Assembly: GCA_002385465.1 (NCBI GenBank)
Contig: DGDN01000111.1
Span: 12,601 to 70,951, forward strand
Source: Candidatus Fermentithermobacillaceae bacterium UBA3951
GTDB lineage: Bacteria; Bacillota; Sulfobacillia; Fermentithermobacillales; Fermentithermobacillaceae
Direction of reading: 5' to 3'
DNA: 58,351 nucleotides
Part shown: piece after piece, positions 1-8,038 of the stretch
How positions within the stretch are numbered: position 1 is the first letter of the stretch
Layout: every line of letters begins with the position of its first letter
Made by a program: the position numbers and the translations under genes
The notes under the pieces: generated by a model
What the model saw: only the letters and a program-made list of their open reading frames with translations
Told to the model about the DNA's origin: nothing
The model's database searches: none

Positions 1-23
1 AATGCCGGATGCCCCGGGGGATG

Positions 24-151
24 CCTACAGAAAATGTAGGAATGCTCGCTCATAACCTACACAAACTGATGGTTGATCAAGTAAATACCTACAAAAATAG
101 CTGGATAGACCGAGAACAACTGGAAGAAACTGACAATAACCGGTCCCAGAG
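24..151. repeat. Degenerate 32-bp periodic direct repeat
   Basis: The hexamer CCTACA recurs at 24, 56 and 88, exactly 32 bases apart, each time followed by one variable base and AAA, and the copies share a loose pattern CCTACAnAAAnTGnnGG. A much weaker fourth unit in the same phase starts at 120 and shares only AAACTGA with the second copy. The first copy can also fold (CCTACA pairs with TGTAGG at 35-40). The units are too divergent and too short to be a CRISPR array, and 32 is not a codon multiple. It may be decayed tandem duplication or chance; the left edge of the window hides any earlier units. Confidence 0.3.
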
Positions 152-161
152 GAGGGACCGG
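140..161 (-). terminator. Hairpin after the first tldE, candidate terminator
   Basis: An 8-bp perfect stem, CCGGTCCC at 140-147 and GGGACCGG at 154-161, with a 6-base loop, lies about 33 bases past the tldE stop. Read on the minus strand it is followed by TTATTGTC, which is only moderately T-rich, so termination is likely but not certain. Confidence 0.5.
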
Positions 162-193
162 CTTATTGCCTTGAACGGCGTTTGGTTATTGCT

Positions 194-1489
194 TTACTTA
201 CCCGAAATAGTCGCCTCGGACACGGCTACCCACGGCAGCACGGAGAAGCCCGAGTTAACCCGTTCTTTCGAAACGGCGGACACGTTCATGAGCATCTCGG
301 CGAAATTGCCGGATACCATTGACTCGCTGATGGGGTACTTAATCTCCCCGTCCTCGATGAGGTAGCTGTTTTTGGCTATGCCGGAGAAGTCGCCGTTGGC
401 GCTCGGGTTACCGCCGGAGAACCTGGCAAGGAGGATACCTCTCTTTACGGACCTGACCATATCTTCGAATGACTTGTCTCCCGGTTCAACCACCCAAGCG
501 CCGCCGCTCGAAGCTGCCCTTTCTTTGCCGGTCTTCTTCGCTCCGTAAAGGCTGAGCATGTAACTCTTGAGGACGCCCTTTTCCACCAGAGTCATGTTTC
601 TTGCCTTGTAGCCGTCGGTTGTTATGAAATAGCCGTCTGCGATCTCCTCAGATACAGGGCGGGAGTGGATGGTCAGAGAGGGGCTTGCCACTTCTTTGCC
701 AATGCTCTCTTTGTATATGCTGGTTCCCGCTATCATGGGGCCGTCGCTCACCGAGCGCGCCAGGAACCCCAGCATTTCGTCAAGGCATTCCGGTGTGAAG
801 ATGACGTGGCCAACGAACTTGCCTTTCACGGGGAAGGTCCTTGTCTGCTCGCCCGATTCTCTGAGGAGCCTGTCAAGCCCGGCGTATTCGATGAGCGGTC
901 TATCGAGGTCTCTCACGGAAAACCCTGTGTAGTTGAAGGACGAGACCCTGTCTCCTTCTTGTGAAGAGAATATGGTGACGAAATGGTATACTCCCGTCGT
1001 GCTCTCGAAATCGACGCCGTTGGAGTTTCGGACGTAGCTCCTTGCCTTCGTGAAGTCCAAGTAGGCTTGCCGGATGACCGTCTTGGGGTGGCGGCGCTTC
1101 ACTTCGTCCAAGAACTCGCGGAGTCGCATGTGCATCTTGTCGAGGTCGGGGGAATCGCTCCCCGCCGAGAAGACTTCCGCCGGCTGGCCCTCGGCTATAT
1201 CGTTGGCTTCATCCGGCTGAGACGCCTCGGCGATGGCCAAAACATCGGCCGCCGCCCGTTCAAGGGACTCCGAATCGGACTTGTTTGCCGCCGTTTGCCC
1301 GCGCCTTTGGTCCTTTATGGCCGTTAGCCTAACCTGGGTGTCGAAGGTCGTCCTAAGCAGGCTGAATTCTCCCGCGTCCACGTTCATCTCGTGTTTTTCC
1401 ACGAGAGATACCGTGCTCTGTGCCTTGTCCGCGCCCAGCCGGAGGAGCGCTTCCAGGCCTAGTCTCGCAGTCTCTCTGCCGTTCTGCAT
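194..1489 (-). CDS. tldE: TldE/PmbA-like subunit of a TldD-TldE protease (first copy)
   Basis: 431 aa, cytoplasmic. In the TldD/TldE family, TldE (PmbA) is the catalytically silent partner that builds the chamber of a heterodimeric metalloprotease, which degrades unfolded or leader peptides; TldD carries the metal site. This protein has the family's overall plan and a typical C-terminal half (DGYFITTDGY, ARFSGGNPSANGDFSG, SESMVSGNFAEMLMNVS) but no HExxxH, which marks it as the TldE partner. ATG start with AGGAGG about 12 bases upstream, placed inside the end of tldD; the two genes are separated by three bases and are surely co-transcribed. A second pair lies at 36.5-39.3 kb. Confidence 0.85.
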   Translation of the reverse strand: MQNGRETARLGLEALLRLGADKAQSTVSLVEKHEMNVDAGEFSLLRTTFDTQVRLTAIKDQRRGQTAANKSDSESLERAAADVLAIAEASQPDEANDIAEGQPAEVFSAGSDSPDLDKMHMRLREFLDEVKRRHPKTVIRQAYLDFTKARSYVRNSNGVDFESTTGVYHFVTIFSSQEGDRVSSFNYTGFSVRDLDRPLIEYAGLDRLLRESGEQTRTFPVKGKFVGHVIFTPECLDEMLGFLARSVSDGPMIAGTSIYKESIGKEVASPSLTIHSRPVSEEIADGYFITTDGYKARNMTLVEKGVLKSYMLSLYGAKKTGKERAASSGGAWVVEPGDKSFEDMVRSVKRGILLARFSGGNPSANGDFSGIAKNSYLIEDGEIKYPISESMVSGNFAEMLMNVSAVSKERVNSGFSVLPWVAVSEATISGK

Positions 1490-1492
1490 ATT

Positions 1493-2872
1493 TTATCTGC
1501 CTCCTATGCTGACCACGCACTTGATGGCCGGGCCACCCATGCCTACCGGGATGGCTTGCTTCTTCCCACACATCCCCGCGCATGACCATTTCATGTCGTC
1601 TGATACCATGGTGACCGTCTTGAGCAGGTCGAAAGCCACACCCGAAATGGTCGTGTCTCTTATGGCCCTTCCGAGTTTTCCGTTCTTGATCTCGTATCCC
1701 AGCGTAACGCCGAACATAAACTCGCTGGTTGAATCGGCCTGCCCGTTGCTCGGCCTGATGAGGTAGTACCCATCGTCGACCGAAGCGATCATGTCGGCTA
1801 ACTTGCTCGTCCCCGGCAGAATTGCCGTGTTCCTCATCCTGATGAGGGGCTCATCCGAGAACTGGTACGCGCGGGCGTTTCCCGTGGGCGCGACACCGAA
1901 GTGGACCGCGCTTTCTTTGTTGTGCATGTAGCCTCTGAGGATTCCCTTTTCAATGAGCACTGCGTCTTCGGCCTTGGTCCCTTCGTCGTCTACGTAGACA
2001 GGCACGGGACACGTCTGGCCCAGGGCGGTATTGGCGAAGTCAATGAGCGTGACGAGGGGGCTTGCTGCTTCCTTGTTGAGCAGGGGACCGGCCACCGACC
2101 CACCTACGACCAGGTCGGCTTCGGTAGTATGCCCTATGGCTTCGTGGGCGAGGATGCCGGCGAGCTCCGCGTCCAGCACGCAGGTCTTCACACCTGCCTC
2201 TGCGAAAACGCCCTCTCTCTTCTTCATCAAGTGTTCATAGTGGGTTCTTAGGCCTTCATAGATCGCGTTGGGCGATTCGAAAACGTCCTCGAACTGCCCC
2301 AACCCCCCGTAAACCGATGAAAGGTCTACGGGCTGGCCGTCTTTTTCGACGGTCATCGATACGCGGATGATGCTCCTCGGTGTAAGCGAGTGGCTGTACG
2401 ACCCGTCTGATGTTAGGAGCGCTTTCTCCATGTCGAGACAGCTAAGGCCTACGATCCGGCTGGACAGGTTGGGATAGGTCTTAAGGATATGGTTGTCTAT
2501 CTCTCTTACGAATTCCACCAGTTCCTTCTGGCTGAGTCTCGACTTGGTCGTTTTGAAGATGTTTTCGGAAGTAACGGGCGCCCCGGGCAGGCCGTCCTTG
2601 CCCTTCTTTTCTCGTGAGTCTAGGAAAGCGGCGTTGTCCGACGCGGCCTTAATGACCGACGTGATGGCCTCTCTTGAAAGATCGGGGCTTGAGGCGAACC
2701 CCCATGAACCGCTCCTGTATACTCTGGCCGATATGCCGCCTATGTCCGCTCGCGAGTTGGTTGTTATGTTGCCCTTTACAGAGAAGATACTGACGGTCCT
2801 GTTCTCTTGGGCCCTTAATTCGGTGTAAGCTTTGAAAAGCCCCGAGAACTCCCTTAAGTCTATATGGCGCAA
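1493..2872 (-). CDS. tldD: TldD-like zinc metalloprotease subunit (first copy)
   Basis: 459 aa from the preferred TTG start at 2872, which has AGAAGGAGGG just upstream; a longer reading frame to an ATG at 2965 exists, but its extra 31 residues look non-coding and lack an SD. The family motif HEAIGH (residues 243-248) provides the metal ligands and the catalytic Glu, and the C-terminus has the Cys- and Gly-rich segment typical of TldD (CAGMCGKKQ, VGMGGPAIK). With TldE it should form the hollow peptidase known to cut small unfolded proteins and RiPP leader peptides in E. coli. First gene of a two-gene minus-strand operon; its promoter must lie in the 290-base gap shared with ftcD. Confidence 0.88.
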   Translation of the reverse strand: MRHIDLREFSGLFKAYTELRAQENRTVSIFSVKGNITTNSRADIGGISARVYRSGSWGFASSPDLSREAITSVIKAASDNAAFLDSREKKGKDGLPGAPVTSENIFKTTKSRLSQKELVEFVREIDNHILKTYPNLSSRIVGLSCLDMEKALLTSDGSYSHSLTPRSIIRVSMTVEKDGQPVDLSSVYGGLGQFEDVFESPNAIYEGLRTHYEHLMKKREGVFAEAGVKTCVLDAELAGILAHEAIGHTTEADLVVGGSVAGPLLNKEAASPLVTLIDFANTALGQTCPVPVYVDDEGTKAEDAVLIEKGILRGYMHNKESAVHFGVAPTGNARAYQFSDEPLIRMRNTAILPGTSKLADMIASVDDGYYLIRPSNGQADSTSEFMFGVTLGYEIKNGKLGRAIRDTTISGVAFDLLKTVTMVSDDMKWSCAGMCGKKQAIPVGMGGPAIKCVVSIGGR

Positions 2873-3163
2873 AGAAATCCCTCCTTCTACCTGATTGGAC
2901 GCGGGGATGGTCAGAAGCAATTTCTTCGCAGGTGGAGTTGTAACCTTCTTCCATCCACAGACCATCGCACGGACATAGTGTTACACCGGCAATTTGCAGC
3001 ACTCTATTTGAGAGGGACTCGATGGGCGGGAGACTAATGGGCCGGAAGCTTGAGGGCTGTTCGGCCGCCGGCAGGGCTCCACAGGCGGCGCCCGATCTGC
3101 GGGTACCAGATGCAGGACTTCACTTTCTTCCGGGGAATCAACTAAACGGAGGGAGAACGTTCC

Positions 3164-4771
3164 ATGGCTAAAGACTGCCTGGTTGAATGCGTACCGAATT
3201 TCAGCGAGGGCCGTGATCAGAGGATAATCGAGGAAATCGTCAGGTGTATCCCTGAAAGCGGCTGCAGGCTTCTCGACGTACAGTCCGACGCGAGCCATAA
3301 CCGATCGGTGGTGACCTTTATAGGGCAGCCGGATAAGGTTGTGGAAGCGGCCTTTGCTTGCACCAAGAAGGCAAGCGAACTCATCAACATGGAGCTGCAC
3401 AGCGGCCAACACCCCCGCATGGGTGCGACCGACGTGATACCCTTTGTGCCCGTACAGGGGGTATCTATGGACGAGTGCATCGAAATGGCCAAGACGGTCG
3501 GTCGGAGGATTGCTTCCGAACTGGGCATACCCGTGTATTTGTACGGGAAAGCCGCCACACGACCCGATCGCGTAAGGCTCCCTGATGTGAGGCGCGGGGA
3601 ATATGAGGGGCTCAAGGTGGCTATCGGCACCGACCCGGAACGGATGCCCGACTTCGGCCCGCCCAGGATGCACCCGACTGCGGGCGCCACCGCCGTGGGA
3701 GCCCGTCCGCCGCTCATAGCATACAACGTCAACCTGGATACGGGCGATATAGTCAAAGCCCGGACCATCGCCAGGGCCATACGGGAATCGTCCGGAGGTC
3801 TGCCGGCCGTACAGGCAAAGGGCATTCTCATCAAGGAGACGGGCGACGTCCAAGTCACCATGAACCTTACCGACCACAAAGTGACTTCCATTGACGCCGT
3901 TATGCATCACATCGAAACGGAAGCGGAAAAGGTTGGCGCAAAGATCAAGAATTCCGAGATTGTGGGCCTTCTCCCCCTGGATGCTCTCTTGGATGTAGCG
4001 ATCGCCAGGTTGAGACTCACCGGATTTTCCAGGCGTCAGATCCTTGATCTGGTGGGTCAGCAGGCAGAAGGAGAAGAAGGCCCGTGCCATGAGGAGAAGC
4101 GGGATTCCGGCTCAACCACTACTCAGAAGGAGTGTTACTACTTGGCTCAAATGGACCTATCCAAGTTTGTAGATGACTTGGCGGCGCCGACTGGAGCGCC
4201 GGGAGGCGGGGCAGCGGCGGCGGTTGCGGGAGTCTTAGGCTGCGCCCTTGTGAGGATGGTAGCGGGGAACACATTGAGTAAAGCCAGGTTCAAAGAAGGG
4301 CGGGACAGGCTGGAAGAGATCAGGAAGGCTTCTCAAGCCCTGATCGAAAAGTTCCAGGAGCTTGCTGTCAAAGACGCCGAGTCCTACATGGCCGTTGAGG
4401 CCGCTATCAAAATGCCTAGGGTGACCGAGGAGGAAAAGGCTGCCCGGCGCGCTGCCATGCAGGAAGCCTTCAAAGGCGCCACTCTCGCGCCTCTCGAGAC
4501 GGTTGCAGAAATCATCGAGGCAATGTCGCTCTTACCCGACCTTACCCGGTATGGAAATCCCAACGCCATCACCGATATGGCGGTAGGCGCCCTCCTCCTT
4601 GATGCCGCAAGACGTGGGGCTGCCATGAACGTGCAGGTGAACTTGGGTTCCATCGATGACGAGGGTTTTGTGGCCAAGGCAAGAGAAGACTTGTCTCTCG
4701 CGACATCGAAGGCACAGGCGCTGCTTCAGTACGTGATCGAGGGTGTGAAGGCTCAGGGGCTGGATTTCTAA
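3164..4771 (+). CDS. ftcD: Bifunctional glutamate formiminotransferase / formimino-THF cyclodeaminase
   Basis: 535 aa, two enzymes in one chain. Residues 1-300 are the formiminotransferase (VPNFSEGRD at the N-terminus, SGQHPRMGATDV around the catalytic His, GPPRMHPTAGATAVGAR), which moves the formimino group of N-formiminoglutamate to tetrahydrofolate. After a linker, about residues 330-535 form the cyclodeaminase (APTGAPGGGAAAAVAGVLG), which releases ammonia to give 5,10-methenyl-THF. Many bacteria encode these separately; the fusion resembles the vertebrate enzyme. ATG with GGAGGG ten bases upstream. It stands alone: no hutH, hutU or hutI in the window, so the source of formiminoglutamate is not shown here. 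Confidence 0.93.
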   Translation: MAKDCLVECVPNFSEGRDQRIIEEIVRCIPESGCRLLDVQSDASHNRSVVTFIGQPDKVVEAAFACTKKASELINMELHSGQHPRMGATDVIPFVPVQGVSMDECIEMAKTVGRRIASELGIPVYLYGKAATRPDRVRLPDVRRGEYEGLKVAIGTDPERMPDFGPPRMHPTAGATAVGARPPLIAYNVNLDTGDIVKARTIARAIRESSGGLPAVQAKGILIKETGDVQVTMNLTDHKVTSIDAVMHHIETEAEKVGAKIKNSEIVGLLPLDALLDVAIARLRLTGFSRRQILDLVGQQAEGEEGPCHEEKRDSGSTTTQKECYYLAQMDLSKFVDDLAAPTGAPGGGAAAAVAGVLGCALVRMVAGNTLSKARFKEGRDRLEEIRKASQALIEKFQELAVKDAESYMAVEAAIKMPRVTEEEKAARRAAMQEAFKGATLAPLETVAEIIEAMSLLPDLTRYGNPNAITDMAVGALLLDAARRGAAMNVQVNLGSIDDEGFVAKAREDLSLATSKAQALLQYVIEGVKAQGLDF

Positions 4772-4927
4772 CCGGGTCCTTTTGGCGCGTATCCCTAGTT
4801 CAATCACCTAAGGCGTTTTTCGAGACCCGACCTGCGCGCCCGTACTAATATGTCGAAAACCCGGCTGCATAGTCATACCCTGTTTAGGCGGGTCGGAAGG
4901 TCTTGGGGGCTAGGGTTTTCTCCCCGA

Positions 4928-6382
4928 TTACCGCTTCCAGAACGTTGGAGTCAGGGCTACAAATACGGTAAAGAGCTCGAGCCTTCCCAGGAGCATGAGG
5001 AAGGTTAGCACTATTTTTCCTGATGCGGGTATTACGGCGAAACTCTGGGCCGGTCCTACAAGGCCGAGTCCGGGACCAACATTGCCGAGGGTGGCTGCTA
5101 CTGCCGACAACGCGCTCACGATGTCTAGACCGAGCCAGAGCATATAGAAAGTGCCTGCAAGATGAGAGGCCAGGTAGATAGCTATGAACACGAAGACGTT
5201 TCTTACGGTGCTTTCCGGTATCACGCGGTCTCCTATTCGCACAGGTAGGACCGCCCTGGAGTGGACCATGTGCCCAAGCTCAGAGACGACGGCCTTCGCT
5301 GCGACCATCAGCCTGGCGATCTTTATTGAGCCGGCCGTTGAGCCTGAACAGGCTCCAAAGAACATGAGAAACAGGAGTATCCCTTTTGTCAGGTCGGGCC
5401 ACTGATCGAAGTCCGCCGTCGTGTAGCCCGTGGTAGTGATGACCGAAACGACCTGGAAGGGTCCGTGGCGGAGGCCCTCCAAGAAGCCGTGCGTGCTGGT
5501 AAGGTTGAGGATTATGATCACGCTCGATACCAGGATAACGGCCGCGTAGGTCCTGAATTCGGGATCTCTCATAACAACCGAGAGTTTCCTCGTATTGACG
5601 GCCTTGTAGTAGAGACCGAAATTCACACCCGCTACGAACATGAAGAAGAGGATGATCAGCCGTACCCACGGGCTTTGGAAAGCCCCTATGCTTAGAGAGC
5701 GGTTGGAGAAGCCTCCGGTCGCTACGGTGCTGAATGTGTGGATCAAAGCCTCGTAAAAGCTCATCCCTGCGAGCAGGAGACAGATCACTTGGAGCAGCGT
5801 GATGACCGCATATATTCTCCATAGGAGGACCACGGATTGCCTCAGTCTTGGGGTGAACCGGGAAACCTCCATTCCGGGGAGCTCCGCTCTAAACAAAGGG
5901 TCGCTTCCTTGGTTGGCCATGGGCACAATGGCCAAGAAGGCGAGGATGATCCCCATCCCTCCGAGCCAGTTTAGGAAGCTTCTCCAAAAGAGGACGCCTG
6001 CCTGAGGCACCTCGATCTCGCGCATTACAGTTGCTCCGGTAGTGGTGAAGCCCGACATCGCCTCAAACAAGGCGTCGGCAGGGTTCGGCAAGACTCCGGA
6101 TATAACGAAGGGAATAGCTCCTGCAATGGAGCACAAGAGCCAGCTTCCCGTTACTACAACAAAAGAATCCCTGCTCCCAAGTTTTGTTTGGCCTTTATTC
6201 CTGTAGAGAAGGAAGACCCCCGGTATTCCCACGATAAACATAGACCACACGAATGCGGCGGCATCCGGGGTGCGATAATATAGCGCCCATGAAAGAGGAA
6301 GCAGCATGGAGAGTGCCAGTAAAACCAGGAGGAACCCGAATGTCCTTCTTATGCTTTCCCAGTGCAAAGCTCTTCTCCTCAC
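4928..6382 (-). CDS. trkH: Trk/Ktr-type potassium channel subunit TrkH
   Basis: 484 aa integral membrane protein with the fourfold TM-P-TM repeat of the TrkH/KtrB family. All four selectivity-loop regions are visible (GFTTTGATV, TVATGGFS, ITTTGYTTADF, ATLGNVGPGLG). It carries K+ across the membrane under control of the adjacent cytoplasmic TrkA. The start shown is GTG; a TTG five codons later (6367) has a better placed GAGGAGA and may be the true start. It follows trkA by 11 bases, same strand, as expected for a trkAH operon. It converges with ftcD over 156 bases in which no convincing terminator is seen. Confidence 0.92.
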   Translation of the reverse strand: MRRRALHWESIRRTFGFLLVLLALSMLLPLSWALYYRTPDAAAFVWSMFIVGIPGVFLLYRNKGQTKLGSRDSFVVVTGSWLLCSIAGAIPFVISGVLPNPADALFEAMSGFTTTGATVMREIEVPQAGVLFWRSFLNWLGGMGIILAFLAIVPMANQGSDPLFRAELPGMEVSRFTPRLRQSVVLLWRIYAVITLLQVICLLLAGMSFYEALIHTFSTVATGGFSNRSLSIGAFQSPWVRLIILFFMFVAGVNFGLYYKAVNTRKLSVVMRDPEFRTYAAVILVSSVIIILNLTSTHGFLEGLRHGPFQVVSVITTTGYTTADFDQWPDLTKGILLFLMFFGACSGSTAGSIKIARLMVAAKAVVSELGHMVHSRAVLPVRIGDRVIPESTVRNVFVFIAIYLASHLAGTFYMLWLGLDIVSALSAVAATLGNVGPGLGLVGPAQSFAVIPASGKIVLTFLMLLGRLELFTVFVALTPTFWKR

Positions 6383-6393
6383 AATTCAGGTTG

Positions 6394-7740
6394 TCACAGG
6401 CCGAGCAATCTCTGGACCTTGGGTACGGCGTCATCTTCTGCGAAAACCACCACCCGGTCCCGGGGCCGTATTTCGGAGTAGCCGTGGGGGATGATCACTT
6501 CGGACCCCCGGATAATGGTGCCTATCAGGGAATTTCTAGGAAGCCCGGCATTTATCAGTTCCTTGCCCGCAATGGGTGCATCATCAGATATCACTACCTC
6601 CATAACCTCTGCCTGCCCTTGTTTCAGGAACGAGAGGTCGACCAGTTTCTCCTTCCTGAGGAGCTTCAGTATGGTGCTGGCAGTCAGGATGCGCGGGACC
6701 ACGGTAGCCTGAACTCCTATGGTATCTGCCAGAGCTGCGTATTCTTGGCGTCCAAGGAGCACGATGATCTCTTTGACGCCCAACCTCTTTCCGAGCATGG
6801 CTACGAGGAGGTTTACTTCCTCCGAACCGGTCGCGGCTATCAAAGCATCGGACTCATATACCCGCTCCGACTCGAGCACGTCCATCCGCGCCCCATCGGC
6901 GTTTATGACCAGCACTTTCGACAGCCTCTCTGCAAGCCATAAGGCCTTTTCCGGATTTCTCTCGATGAGCTTTATGGAGAGCCCTTCCTCTTGATGGTCA
7001 GATAGGATTTCGCAGATCCTGAGACCCGCTTCTCCCCCTCCGATAATGGTCACTGTCGTGATCTCGTCCGGTATGCGCCCGCTCAAGAAGACCGAACCCT
7101 CGAATTCCCCCGTCCTTCCGATCACGTAGACATAGTCGCCCACTCTTATCTCGCTGGTGCCGTCGGGGATCATGAGCTTTTCATCTCTGGAGATGGCGAC
7201 AATGAGGAAGTTCCTAAGACCCAGTTGCCGGAGCGGTTTGTCAACTATTGGGGAGTTAGACGAGGTGATCCTGAGCCCCACGAGCTGGATCCTGCCGTCA
7301 GCGTAAAAGCTTACCTCGCCCGCGGTCGGAGTCTTGAGAAGTTTCACTATCTCAAGGGCGGCGAGACGCTCGGGATGGATAATGAGGTCGATCCCGATCT
7401 GCCCATGAACGAGGGCCTTGGCGGGGAGCGTATAGTCGGGGTTTCTCACCCTGGCGACAGTCGTGGGAACGCCGTAATACTTGGCCGTGAGGCATGCGAT
7501 GATGTTGACTTCGTCATGGGTGGTGACTGCCACCACCAAGTCAGCTTCGCTCACTCCGGCTTCCTCAAGGACGGCGGGCGATGCCCCATTGCCCAGTACC
7601 GGCAAGACGTCAAGGGCCTCACGGGCCGGCGCGAGAGCCTGCTCAGAGGTGTCTATGAGCACCACGTCGTTGGATTCACGAGCCAGTTGCTCAGCTATGT
7701 GATAGCCTACTTTGCCGGCTCCTATCACTATCGCTTTCAC
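6394..7740 (-). CDS. trkA: Trk potassium uptake regulator TrkA (two RCK domains)
   Basis: 448 aa, peripheral cytoplasmic regulator of TrkH. Two tandem RCK units are seen: the first Rossmann fold starts with IGAGKVGYHIAE, the second at about residue 230 with IIGGGEAGLRICEIL, and each is followed by a TrkA-C type domain (RITSSNSPIV..., SFLKQGQAEVMEV...). TrkA proteins bind NAD(H) or nucleotides and gate K+ uptake. GTG start with GGGAGGGC upstream. It is the first gene of the trkA-trkH operon. Confidence 0.92.
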   Translation of the reverse strand: MKAIVIGAGKVGYHIAEQLARESNDVVLIDTSEQALAPAREALDVLPVLGNGASPAVLEEAGVSEADLVVAVTTHDEVNIIACLTAKYYGVPTTVARVRNPDYTLPAKALVHGQIGIDLIIHPERLAALEIVKLLKTPTAGEVSFYADGRIQLVGLRITSSNSPIVDKPLRQLGLRNFLIVAISRDEKLMIPDGTSEIRVGDYVYVIGRTGEFEGSVFLSGRIPDEITTVTIIGGGEAGLRICEILSDHQEEGLSIKLIERNPEKALWLAERLSKVLVINADGARMDVLESERVYESDALIAATGSEEVNLLVAMLGKRLGVKEIIVLLGRQEYAALADTIGVQATVVPRILTASTILKLLRKEKLVDLSFLKQGQAEVMEVVISDDAPIAGKELINAGLPRNSLIGTIIRGSEVIIPHGYSEIRPRDRVVVFAEDDAVPKVQRLLGL

Positions 7741-7924
7741 AATACCCGCCCTCCCGGCTGTATCTGGGATCTTTCATTTCACCGAGCCCCATGTCTTAAC
7801 CTTCCCGGTACACGGTCGTTCGCCACGAGAGAGCGCACACTCCCCCATGCGTCATGGACTCGTTCCGAAGAAAAAGGCTCAGCGGAAGAGACGTGCGTTC
7901 CAAGCCATGAGTTCCGGAAGTCGG

Positions 7925-7949
7925 GAAGCCCTCCATGGGGGAGGGCTTC
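7925..7949 (-). terminator. Strong hairpin between pepF and trkA
   Basis: A perfect 10-bp stem, GAAGCCCTCC (7925-7934) and GGAGGGCTTC (7940-7949), with a 5-base loop. It lies 90 bases past the pepF stop on the minus strand and about 185 bases before trkA. There is no T-run on either side, so it may be a weak terminator, an mRNA 3'-end stabiliser or part of the trkA leader. The rest of the 298-base gap holds no feature I can name. Confidence 0.35.
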
Positions 7950-8038
7950 GTCACTATGTCTTTCCAGCCGTTCGGCGCGGGCGTGCGGGCCCGGCTTCCG
8001 GCTCTCCGGGATCTAGACTTCTTCCCTGCACTATCCGG

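Noticed and set aside
1..193. CRISPR array at the left edge
   Set aside because: The 32-base period is too short for repeat plus spacer and the units are too divergent; no cas genes are present.
9..365. Plus-strand open frame of 118 codons at the left edge
   Set aside because: Its second half is antisense to the end of tldE, it has no recognisable domain, and the upstream half crosses the repeat and hairpin region.
2960..3160. Riboswitch (folate or other) in the ftcD leader
   Set aside because: GC-rich with some pairing potential, but no conserved riboswitch core could be recognised.
2981..4090. Minus-strand open frame of 369 codons opposite ftcD
   Set aside because: Antisense shadow of a clearly recognisable gene; composition is His/Gly/Arg-rich without domain signatures.
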